Of a stretch of 52,846 nucleotides of DNA, positions 15,267 to 23,387 are shown in pieces (within the stretch, counting starts at the first letter, position 1; each line of letters opens with the position of its first letter). A model generated the notes under the pieces. It did no database searches. It was not told the DNA's origin and worked only from the letters and a program-made list of their open reading frames with translations. A program made the position numbers and the translations under genes. This stretch comes from an uncultured Clostridia bacterium (GTDB lineage Bacteria; Bacillota; Clostridia; TANB77; CAG-508), in the NCBI GenBank assembly GCA_944391855.1, contig CALXVB010000008.1, positions 1 through 52,846 on the forward strand. The letters run 5' to 3'.

Positions 15267-16172
15267 ATGTATCAAGATATACGAAATAATAAAATTAAAA
15301 CTGGATTTATAGTTTCCCTATTTGTAATAGTAATAGCATTAATAATTTACTATATCTGTATGGCATTTGATTTAGGATATATGTCAATTATTATAGCAAT
15401 AATATTTTCTATTGGTTCTGCCTGGGCTTCATATTATTATAGCGATAAAATAGTTTTATCAGTGAATAAAGCTCATCCAGCTTCTCAAGAACAATATCAA
15501 AAATTAAATAATATATTAGATGGATTAATGGTCTCATCTGGTTTATCTGATAGGCCTAGATTATATGTTGTTGATGACCCTCAACCTAATGCTTTTGCAA
15601 CTGGAAGAAATCCTAAAAATGCTGTAATTTGTGTAACAACTGGTTTACTTGAAAAGATGGATTATTACGAACTTGAAGGTGTAGTGGCTCATGAATTATC
15701 ACATATAAAGAATTATGATATACGTTTGTCTGCTGTTGTTAGCGTTATGGTAGGTTTTATGGTAATATTAACGGACTGGGTAAGTCGTGCTTTATTCTGG
15801 GGTAGATTTAGTGATGATGATAATAATGATAATAGCGGTAATCCATTACTAATGCTTATTGGACTTATTTGCTTAATATTAGCACCAATATTTGGTCAGC
15901 TTATGCAACTTGCACTTTCAAGACGTAGGGAATATTTGGCAGATGCCAGTGCTGTTGAGCTTACAAGAAATCCTGATGGATTAATTTCTGCTCTGCAAAA
16001 GTTAGACGCAGATACTAATCAATTAAGAACAGCAAATAATTCTACTTCACATATGTATATTGTAAATCCATTTAAATCAAACTTGAAAAATGGAAGAAGA
16101 AGAAAAACAAGTCTTCTTTCTACTCATCCTTCAATTGATGATAGAATCGAAGCAATTAGAAATTTAAAATAA
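15267..16172 (+). CDS. htpX: HtpX-like M48 zinc metalloprotease
   Basis: This 301-residue membrane protease has two N-terminal membrane segments (about 14-55), the zinc motif VVAHELSHIKNYD (H142, E143, H146), two further hydrophobic segments (about 155-172 and 193-212) and the downstream Glu ligand region SRRREYLADASAVELTRNP. C-terminal SLLSTHPSIDDRIEAI is also typical of HtpX. It degrades damaged or misfolded membrane proteins. It forms an operon with lemA, 70 bases upstream, and ends at a bidirectional terminator. Confidence 0.95.
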   Translation: MYQDIRNNKIKTGFIVSLFVIVIALIIYYICMAFDLGYMSIIIAIIFSIGSAWASYYYSDKIVLSVNKAHPASQEQYQKLNNILDGLMVSSGLSDRPRLYVVDDPQPNAFATGRNPKNAVICVTTGLLEKMDYYELEGVVAHELSHIKNYDIRLSAVVSVMVGFMVILTDWVSRALFWGRFSDDDNNDNSGNPLLMLIGLICLILAPIFGQLMQLALSRRREYLADASAVELTRNPDGLISALQKLDADTNQLRTANNSTSHMYIVNPFKSNLKNGRRRKTSLLSTHPSIDDRIEAIRNLK

Positions 16173-16193
16173 AAAAATTTTATATAAGAATAT

Positions 16194-16258
16194 AAAAAGA
16201 AGATAAATAACTATAAACTTTGAAGTTGTCAAGAGTTATAAATTTTTATCTTCTTTTT
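16194..16258. terminator. Bidirectional terminator between htpX and tatD
   Basis: AAAAAGAAGATAAA and TAACT pair with AGTTA and TTTATCTTCTTTTT, with T tracts on both strands. It serves both convergent genes. Confidence 0.8.
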
Positions 16259-16260
16259 CA

Positions 16261-17055
16261 TTATTTAATATTAAATATTTTACAAGTATTTTCATACGTT
16301 GTTCTTGCTGTCTCCTCTAAACTTTTATGTTTTACATTTGCAATTTTCTCTGCTATGTACTTAACATTTCTTGAATCATTTCTTTTTCCTCTATTTGGCT
16401 CTGGAGATAAATATGGACTATCTGTTTCAATCAAGATTTTATCTAGTGGAACCATCTCTATTATTTCATTTGCATTCTTCGAATTTTTAAATGTAACAGG
16501 TCCTGCAAAAGATATATAGTATCCTAATTTAAGAGCTTCCTTTACTAACTCTCTATTTAATGGGCAACAATGAAACACTCCTTTTTTTACTACTTCATTT
16601 GTCTTTAATATTTCTAGAGTGTCCATCACAGCATCTCTTGTATGGATTACTATTGGTAAATTAAAACCATTTGCAATTTGTATTTGTCTAATAAATACTT
16701 CTTTTTGTATATTTCTCTTTTCTTCATCTTTTTCCCAATAATAGTCTAGTCCTATTTCACCTATTGCCACGATTTTATTTGTCTTTCTTTCTGTTTCTAT
16801 AAAATCTACTAATTCGTCTAATTGCTTATTTAATTCTTCTTTCTTTTCTGGTATATCATTGGGCGATATTCCTGATATAGTGTAAATCCAATCATATTTT
16901 TTAGCTATTTCTAACGCATATACCGAAGATTTCAAACTATATCCTGCATTTATTAACTTCGTTATTCCGCTATCATATATATTATTTATTAATTCTTCTC
17001 TATCTTCATTAAATTTTTCATCATTATAATGTGCATGTGAATCGAAAAATTCCAC
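16261..17055 (-). CDS. tatD: TatD family metal-dependent DNase
   Basis: This 264-residue TIM-barrel hydrolase has FDSHAHYND (H7, H9), AIGEIGLDYYW, QIQIANGFNLPIVIHTRDA, GVFHCCP, FAGPVTFKNS and ILIETDSPYLSPEPNRGKRND. The usual GIHPH motif is GISPND here. It is a 3'-5' exonuclease/DNase of the TatD/YcfH group. The start is a GTG at 17055 with AGGAGGAATAAGT upstream; no ATG fits. It follows acpS by 21 bases on the same transcript. Confidence 0.95.
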   Translation of the reverse strand: MEFFDSHAHYNDEKFNEDREELINNIYDSGITKLINAGYSLKSSVYALEIAKKYDWIYTISGISPNDIPEKKEELNKQLDELVDFIETERKTNKIVAIGEIGLDYYWEKDEEKRNIQKEVFIRQIQIANGFNLPIVIHTRDAVMDTLEILKTNEVVKKGVFHCCPLNRELVKEALKLGYYISFAGPVTFKNSKNANEIIEMVPLDKILIETDSPYLSPEPNRGKRNDSRNVKYIAEKIANVKHKSLEETARTTYENTCKIFNIK

Positions 17056-17076
17056 ACTTATTCCTCCTCTAATAAT

Positions 17077-17478
17077 CTAGTTATCAAAAACAGCAACTAC
17101 ACTTGCTACTGCATATTCTTTAATATGCGAAATGCTAATGTCTATACTTTTAAGCTCTATATTATCCACATTTTTTTTAAAGTTTTTCTGTAGCTTATCC
17201 ACATTTACTACAGGTTTTCCACCATCTAGGTTTATAACTTCTATATCTTTCCATAAAGCTTCTTCTCTTCCTGATATAAATTGTGAGATAGCTTTAAAAA
17301 CTGCCTCTTTTGTTGCAAATCTAGCTGCAAAATGTTGATACTTTATACTACCAGATTTATTACAATATTCTATTTCTTTTTCTGTATAAATTCTATTTAA
17401 GAAATTTTCCCCTAATTCTTCTATAGATTCTTTTATTCTCTCTACTTCAATTATATCTATACCTGTTGTAACTCTCAT
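17077..17478 (-). CDS. acpS: Holo-[acyl-carrier-protein] synthase
   Basis: This 133-residue AcpS transfers 4'-phosphopantetheine from CoA to acyl carrier protein in fatty acid synthesis. It has TGIDIIEVERIKE (Mg-binding D8), FAARFATKEAVFKA (E58) and SISHIKEYAVASVVA. GGAGATA precedes the ATG at 17478. A terminator hairpin lies only 18 bases upstream, and I see no promoter between hairpin and start. Expression would then depend on read-through or on an undetected promoter inside the upstream gene. Confidence 0.95.
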   Translation of the reverse strand: MRVTTGIDIIEVERIKESIEELGENFLNRIYTEKEIEYCNKSGSIKYQHFAARFATKEAVFKAISQFISGREEALWKDIEVINLDGGKPVVNVDKLQKNFKKNVDNIELKSIDISISHIKEYAVASVVAVFDN

Positions 17479-17495
17479 ATTATCTCCTTTATATT

Positions 17496-17519
17496 AAAAA
17501 GCCCATATAAAGGGCTTTT
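17496..17519 (-). terminator. Terminator immediately upstream of acpS
   Basis: On the minus strand AAAAGCCC pairs with GGGCTTTT across a 7-base loop, running into TTTTTAATAT. It ends the tail-anchored gene at 17533 and falls just upstream of the acpS ribosome binding site. Confidence 0.75.
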
Positions 17520-17532
17520 CTCATATTAAATC

Positions 17533-18783
17533 TTATGCTAAACTTGCATATATTATTGTAAGAATATTTATTATTAGTATTGTAATTATTATTACTCTAG
17601 TCATTTTATTATTTTTATTTAATTCTTCAACATTATGTTTTTTATATGATACATCATATTCATTCTTTATTTTAGAATACGCCTTCTCTATATCTAGATT
17701 CTCCATCCAAATCCCTTCAAGTCTTTTTCCAAATTCTTCATTTGTTATATCTTGTATCCACAATTGTTTTGTAAAATTTATTAAACCTTCTTCTGCTTTT
17801 TTTAATTTTCCTCTAAAATCATAGTTTAATTTATTTAATAATATCTTCTTATATAAAACTAATATATATGTATATAAATACTCACTTTCATATTTTTGAG
17901 GAACTATTGTAAAATTAGACGTATTTATATTAGAAGTAAATAATACTGTACTTGTAGACGTAAATCCATATTTTATATATTGATTTTTATACATTAACTT
18001 CTTTTCATCAGTTTTATCTGTTCCTCTTGTATATTTATCATCAAGTATTTGAGAATTTGCCGGAAGAACAGAACGATATTTTTCAAATAAATTATCTAGT
18101 TCTTCTTCTTTTGTATTTTCATTCCAGTCTTTTTGATCAAGGCACACATATGAATATACAAAAAACTTCTCAGTGCCTATATTAGCCTCATTAGTAATAT
18201 TTTCTGTTCCTGTTAATTCTTTTATTAAAACTGAAATATCTTTTACATTTTTAAATGTATTTGATTGTATTTTTATATTTTCGTATTCTTTTAAATTATA
18301 TGCAATGGAATTAATTTCTCTAAATTTATAGTTAAAATTCAGTATATCAGAAAAATTTTCACTATTTTCTAAATTTGTTTTAAATACTAAAAAACATATT
18401 CCTGTCTTAAAGCATATAATTTTAATCTCTGATATTTCAAAAAAGATTCCGTTTTCATCGTTTACTTTACCTTGCAAATTTTCTGATAGTTCATAATTAA
18501 ATATATTACATTCATGTTCTGCGAGTAATGTTGCTTTAACTGTAGTATCTAACTTTTTAAAATCTTTTAATCCTTGTTTATTAGCTTCAAACGACCAAAA
18601 CATATAGTCTCTTATATTAGGTAGAAAATATGTATATAGATGTATATCTTTTTGCTTATCAAATATTCTTAATTTACACTTTTTATTTCTTAATAGTCCT
18701 TGTAAATATTTTTTATATTTTTCTTCTTCAATTACATACGGATAAATAAAATAAGTATACTGGTATTTTGTCATAAGTTCCAT
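17533..18783 (-). CDS. Tail-anchored protein of unknown function
   Basis: This 416-residue protein has no N-terminal signal and a large soluble region rich in Lys, Asn and aromatic residues. A single hydrophobic helix at the very end (about 393-413, MTRVIIITILIINILTIIYA) makes it a tail-anchored type. The segment WIQDITNEEFGKRLEGIW and the helix before the membrane segment faintly recall CorA-like C-termini, but the GMN motif is absent, so I do not call it a transporter. AGGAGGAAAT precedes the ATG. It lies 20 bases after the WG-repeat gene on the same strand and probably shares its transcript. Confidence 0.75.
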   Translation of the reverse strand: MELMTKYQYTYFIYPYVIEEEKYKKYLQGLLRNKKCKLRIFDKQKDIHLYTYFLPNIRDYMFWSFEANKQGLKDFKKLDTTVKATLLAEHECNIFNYELSENLQGKVNDENGIFFEISEIKIICFKTGICFLVFKTNLENSENFSDILNFNYKFREINSIAYNLKEYENIKIQSNTFKNVKDISVLIKELTGTENITNEANIGTEKFFVYSYVCLDQKDWNENTKEEELDNLFEKYRSVLPANSQILDDKYTRGTDKTDEKKLMYKNQYIKYGFTSTSTVLFTSNINTSNFTIVPQKYESEYLYTYILVLYKKILLNKLNYDFRGKLKKAEEGLINFTKQLWIQDITNEEFGKRLEGIWMENLDIEKAYSKIKNEYDVSYKKHNVEELNKNNKMTRVIIITILIINILTIIYASLA

Positions 18784-18802
18784 TGATATTTCCTCCTATG
18801 TT

Positions 18803-20332
18803 TTATTTATCAGTAAAATAATATAAGTTTAAATCTTCACCTAAATGCCATTTACCAATAAACTCTACTAAAATATTATTATCTAAATTATATGATGGTG
18901 CTACTGCTATTCGTCCTTGTGAGTCCACCGAACCCCATAGTCCATTTTGTTTTACACTTGCATATCCATAATCGTTTTGTTCTCTTGCATCATCATATAT
19001 ATAATTTACTACAACATTTCCATTTTTATCTACAAATCCATATTTTCCTTCTTCATTTCTACTTAAGAAAATTGTATTTCCATTTAATATTTCTTGGCTT
19101 GTTTTTTCTTCAAATCTAAAATTATAATATTTATATGTATCATTATCTCTTACCTTTATATATCCTTTTGTCTCATTAACTTCTGATACGATTACATTTG
19201 ATAATTTCACATTAAGATCTGAATCTAATAAATCCGATGTATAGTCTTTATTTATTCCCTCATAAAGGTTAGATGCCGCCCTATATGATATATTCGAATA
19301 TTTTAAGTCTACCAATATTTTTTTTGTATCATCTATAATTCCATATTTTCCATTATCTGCTACTATATATTTATTTCCTTCTGCATATGTAATACTATCA
19401 TATTTTATATCTATTACATTTTTTCCTGAAGTTATGGAAACAACTCCATAATTTCCATCATTTTCAATAATTGCATTTTCTCCAGCTATAGATATTATAT
19501 CCTCATAATCTCCATCTAAATATTTATTTCCCTCTGTATCTACTACTTCCCAGTTGTCATTTTCTTTAACTATATAGTATTTTCCTCCACCATATACATT
19601 TTTTATAGCATCATATTTTTCCTCTACTGCTACTGTCTTTGTATATGTTATTACTCCATATTGGTTGTCTTCATTTTTTACTATGTATCCATCTTCAAAT
19701 CTAGTTGAAATTGGTTTTATCTCTCTATATTTGTTATCAATAATTACTGACCCCACATTGTCAATTATTCCTAACTTTCCACTTTTTTCTGTAAGTAAAC
19801 TATTTTCTACACCTTTTAAAGCATTTATCGAGTCGTATTCACAATTTGCTATTTGTGTACCGTTAGTATCAATCAATCCATATTTTCCATCTTTTGATAC
19901 TTTTAATATTCCTGCCTGATACCACAAATTATTACTTTCGTCATAATTCTCTATCGCTTCAACTGTATCATAAGTTGTAAATAATTCCTCTCCCTTTTCA
20001 TTTAATACTATTGTATTATAAGTGTTTTCATTATAGTTTACATCTGTTGTACATATAAATATAGCTTTTTGATTATCTGGTATCACTATATATTCATCAT
20101 ATGTTGGCTCTATTATTGTATTTCCTCTTGAATCTATAACTCCCCATTTTCCGTTTGTATATATAGGAAAATATCTTAATATTACAGATTTCTCTTTGAC
20201 TGTATCTTCAGAACTAAATAGCTCTTTAATGCCTATAATAAACATAACTATTACTGCTATTGCTATTAATACAGCAAAAACCTTCTTTATGTTTAACTTT
20301 GGTTCTCCTTCATATCTTTTACCTCTACTCAT
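18803..20332 (-). CDS. WG-repeat membrane protein
   Basis: This 509-residue protein has a short basic N-terminus, one membrane helix (about 17-36) and an external region built of WG beta-hairpin repeats. Copies include GKWGVIDSRG, GKYGLIDTNG, GKLGIIDNVG, NQYGVITYTK, NWEVVDTEG, GNYGVVSITSG, GKYGIIDDTK, GKYGFVDKNG and GLWGSVDSQG. WG repeats are thought to form a propeller-like scaffold, with no fixed function known. The start is ATG at 20332, because a TTG at 20344 would sit inside the TTTTGGAGG site. It leads a two-gene unit with the tail-anchored protein. Confidence 0.88.
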   Translation of the reverse strand: MSRGKRYEGEPKLNIKKVFAVLIAIAVIVMFIIGIKELFSSEDTVKEKSVILRYFPIYTNGKWGVIDSRGNTIIEPTYDEYIVIPDNQKAIFICTTDVNYNENTYNTIVLNEKGEELFTTYDTVEAIENYDESNNLWYQAGILKVSKDGKYGLIDTNGTQIANCEYDSINALKGVENSLLTEKSGKLGIIDNVGSVIIDNKYREIKPISTRFEDGYIVKNEDNQYGVITYTKTVAVEEKYDAIKNVYGGGKYYIVKENDNWEVVDTEGNKYLDGDYEDIISIAGENAIIENDGNYGVVSITSGKNVIDIKYDSITYAEGNKYIVADNGKYGIIDDTKKILVDLKYSNISYRAASNLYEGINKDYTSDLLDSDLNVKLSNVIVSEVNETKGYIKVRDNDTYKYYNFRFEEKTSQEILNGNTIFLSRNEEGKYGFVDKNGNVVVNYIYDDAREQNDYGYASVKQNGLWGSVDSQGRIAVAPSYNLDNNILVEFIGKWHLGEDLNLYYFTDK

Positions 20333-20367
20333 AGTGACCTCCAAAATAGATATTTTTTTACATGTAT

Positions 20368-20397
20368 ACTATATCATATTTACGGGTACAATTACAA
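20368..20397 (-). promoter_or_regulatory. Promoter of the WG-repeat gene
   Basis: Minus-strand TTGTAA (20397-20392), an 18-base spacer and TATAGT (20373-20368). Confidence 0.5.
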
Positions 20398-20448
20398 CAT
20401 TATTATACATTTTTCACAAAAAAGTAGACTTAGATTAATATAAAAAAC

Positions 20449-20517
20449 AAAGTAATGCTTTAGTAAAAATTAGCTCGAATCACAATTCATCTTAATTTTT
20501 TACTAAAGCACTACTTT
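20449..20517 (-). terminator. Terminator of spoIIE
   Basis: AAAGTA and TGCTTTAGTAAAAA pair with TTTTTACTAAAGCA and TACTTT, one mismatch apart, with a large loop. On the minus strand it is followed by GTTTTTTAT. It separates spoIIE from the WG-repeat gene. Confidence 0.75.
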
Positions 20518-20559
20518 TATTATATAACCTTTAGAATATGCTAAAAAATATAATTTATT

Positions 20560-23058
20560 TTACTTGCTTTGCTTTTTAGTAATCTTTGCAACTATTACAC
20601 TCATATCATCTTTTTGTTTTCCATAATCATTATCTATTGCCTCTCCTATAATTATATCTGCTATTTTTTGAGCATCGTTTATTTCTATATCTTCTAATAA
20701 GTATCTAAGCCATAATTGCTTATTTACATATTCTTTGTTTGAATCTATTACTCCATCTGTGCACATTACGAGTATATCTCCATCCTGAAGGTCATAGTCA
20801 TATACAACCAAATCCACATTATTTAATATTCCAGTAGGAAGTGCCATAGATTTTAATAATTGGACATTTCTCCCTCTTTTTACGTAAGTTGGACAGGCAC
20901 CATTTTTTATAAATTCCATGTTGCCATTAAACAAATCTAATATTTCTATGTCCAATGTTGCATACATATCTTCCTCTGTGTTTGCTGAAAGTGTGGAATT
21001 TATTAATTTTAAAGACACTTCTTTTTCAAACCCTGCTGACAATAGTCTTTCTAGCATCTTTACTGCTATTTTACTACTTTTCATAGCCCCAGGACCAGAT
21101 CCCATACCATCACTTAATGCTAGCAAATACTTACCGTCTTGCAATTTTATTTGTAAACTACTATCTCCAGATACAGGCGAGCCTGATTTTGTTGATTTTG
21201 CAGTGCCTATCTGTATATTGTACTTATCGTCAGATATATATGTAAATTTACAAGTATCTTTATTTAATCTTAAACCACATACTTGGTTCTGTAAAATTAG
21301 ATTTTGTTCTAATACTTTATTTAATATTTTGTTTATTTTTCTTACTTCACACTCTGTTCCGTCTAAATTGCCACATATATCTGTATATATATCCACAATA
21401 TACCTTTTTGAATTAGTTTGCTTTATTTCTATATTCTTTATTTCTATATCTTTTTGTTCTAATAGTTTTAGTATTTCTTCTTTTTGAATAAAAAATTCGT
21501 CTTCTTCTTTATTAATATCATCTGCCATTTTTGATATAGCTTCTGATACTCCTTTTAGTTGCTCTGATATGTTCTTCTTGCTTTCATCTAATTTTTTCTT
21601 CCATATAAAATTTATCTTGCTAACTCTATATGAATAATTTATAGCCTTAACTATTTTATATACGTCTTCATTTGCCTGACTTTTAGTGTTCTCAAATCCA
21701 ACAATATAGTTATTATTTTTCTCTAATATTTTTACAAATTCTTTTTCTGTTATTACGTCATTTTCTATTAAATAGTTAAATATATCTGTTATTAGTTCTT
21801 CCGTAGGATCATATATCTCTTCATAAAGCATATTATCTTCTAATTCTTCTAAATTTTTCTTTAATTCTTCCATAAAAATATCTATATTAGCTTTTTCTTG
21901 GGCCTTTAATTCTTTTTCTGAAAGTATTGTTGCTGCCGCCTCACTATAGCTTTCTGCCATGTCAAAGATAGTATCAGACATACTGTTTAGTTTAAATATA
22001 GTATCTTTATTTTCTTCTAAACCTCTCTCTGCTCTTTCAGGTAATAGTTTTGTACTTCCAACCAAATCTTCTATATTAATCTCTATATTTTTAGGAATAA
22101 TTAAAAGTCCTAATGAAGCTATTAATATTTCTTGGAATACTATAAGATCTACTGTATTTCCATTTGCTGCATACGCTAAAATTACATTTCCTAGCGTAAA
22201 TCCTGCAATCACTCCTAGTCTACCTAGCCTATTTAAAAGTCCTGCAATTAATCCAGATATTGCATATGCTGCAATCATTATAGGTTCTGTACCTGTAATA
22301 ATTCCTAGCACCACTCCTATAGTTATTCCACCTGTTGCTCCAACTAGCATGCCATTTTTCCAGCCAAGCACTAAAACTATTAATATACTTAAAATATTTT
22401 TTAATGAAAAGCCAAAAATGTTTAAACTTCCAAACGCTGTTATTGTTATTGCAAGTAAAAGACTTGTCCCTGTTACCTCTTCTATCGTAAATGCTCTTCT
22501 TTTTCCAAAATCTATTATCATTGTTATTGAGTTTGTAAAGATTTTATAAAATATGTATGTTGTCATAGCAAGCATTATACTTGTTAATAAATCAAATACA
22601 TAAAAAGTTCTGAAAAGCATTGGTATTAATTGTACCAATATAACCGCAAAAAATAGATGAAATCCTATTTTTCGTCTTTCATTAACACCTTCTTGTATTT
22701 TTGGTCTTACTACTAGAATCATTGCAAAAAAAACTAATGAAGTTATGAAATATATAACTAAATTATTAAGTCCAAATCCAATAAATGTTCCTATTAAAGA
22801 TATCGCATACATTATTCCTATAGGTCTGTTATTACTCAAAGCACCTGCAATAATAGCTAGTCCGAAAGGTGATAATGAAAACATTAAAGTACTTTCTTCA
22901 AATCCTACCATTGATATTAAAAAAGTTACCGCATACAGAATAATATTTTGTTTTGCAAATAACCTTTTTAGCACATCTTTTGCACTAACTTTTTTATTTT
23001 CTTCAATATATTCATCATTTTGATTATCAAATAAGTCTCTTGTTATATTTTGAAACAT
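20560..23058 (-). CDS. spoIIE: Stage II sporulation protein E
   Basis: This 832-residue SpoIIE has about ten N-terminal membrane helices (about 35-330), a central coiled region that drives septal assembly (about 340-590) and a C-terminal PP2C-type phosphatase. The phosphatase has SPVSGDSSLQI, LLALSDGMGSGPGAMKSSK and GDILVMCTDGVIDS (metal-binding Asp residues). It dephosphorylates SpoIIAA and so activates sigma-F in the forespore. The start is ATG at 23058; a GTG at 23067 lies inside the GAGGTGG site. It is monocistronic, as is usual in Clostridia. It is direct evidence that the organism makes spores. Confidence 0.96.
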   Translation of the reverse strand: MFQNITRDLFDNQNDEYIEENKKVSAKDVLKRLFAKQNIILYAVTFLISMVGFEESTLMFSLSPFGLAIIAGALSNNRPIGIMYAISLIGTFIGFGLNNLVIYFITSLVFFAMILVVRPKIQEGVNERRKIGFHLFFAVILVQLIPMLFRTFYVFDLLTSIMLAMTTYIFYKIFTNSITMIIDFGKRRAFTIEEVTGTSLLLAITITAFGSLNIFGFSLKNILSILIVLVLGWKNGMLVGATGGITIGVVLGIITGTEPIMIAAYAISGLIAGLLNRLGRLGVIAGFTLGNVILAYAANGNTVDLIVFQEILIASLGLLIIPKNIEINIEDLVGSTKLLPERAERGLEENKDTIFKLNSMSDTIFDMAESYSEAAATILSEKELKAQEKANIDIFMEELKKNLEELEDNMLYEEIYDPTEELITDIFNYLIENDVITEKEFVKILEKNNNYIVGFENTKSQANEDVYKIVKAINYSYRVSKINFIWKKKLDESKKNISEQLKGVSEAISKMADDINKEEDEFFIQKEEILKLLEQKDIEIKNIEIKQTNSKRYIVDIYTDICGNLDGTECEVRKINKILNKVLEQNLILQNQVCGLRLNKDTCKFTYISDDKYNIQIGTAKSTKSGSPVSGDSSLQIKLQDGKYLLALSDGMGSGPGAMKSSKIAVKMLERLLSAGFEKEVSLKLINSTLSANTEEDMYATLDIEILDLFNGNMEFIKNGACPTYVKRGRNVQLLKSMALPTGILNNVDLVVYDYDLQDGDILVMCTDGVIDSNKEYVNKQLWLRYLLEDIEINDAQKIADIIIGEAIDNDYGKQKDDMSVIVAKITKKQSK

Positions 23059-23315
23059 AATAACCACCTCTACCTTTTTATTTATGCATTAATGTTTTTA
23101 TTCCGTATTTTCCTTTGTGTTAATAGCATTTCTTAATGCTACCTTATTATAGTATTTTTTTAGATATTTTTTTGTCACATTTAATCCATAATATAAAAAA
23201 GTTTTTTACAAAATGTGATGTGCTCTTTATTCTTTTTTTATTTTTTAACAATTTTCTCATATTATTTTATCTTAAAATAGCACTTTTTTCAATAATTTGT
23301 GAATAAAAATTAAAT
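23059..23315. other. AT-rich region upstream of spoIIE
   Basis: Together with the terminator at 23316-23366 this is a 329-base gap without an ORF. On the minus strand a TATAAT lies near 23150 without a convincing -35. A small hairpin, TAGCATT-tctt-AATGCTA, sits about 60-80 bases upstream of the spoIIE start. I saw no clear Spo0A box. Confidence 0.4.
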
Positions 23316-23366
23316 AAAAATGAGAAACTAGGATTGAACTGAACTGAACCCAATTTCTCATTTTTA
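23316..23366 (-). terminator. Terminator of the surface-protein operon
   Basis: AAAAATGAGAAA pairs with TTTCTCATTTTT (12 bp) around a loop containing the direct repeat TGAAC x3. It is followed on the minus strand by TTTTTATTTAATTTTT. Confidence 0.85.
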
Positions 23367-23387
23367 CTTATATATTATGCTAGTAAA

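Noticed and set aside
17533..18783. Tail-anchored protein as a CorA magnesium channel
   Set aside because: Only one membrane helix and no GMN motif.
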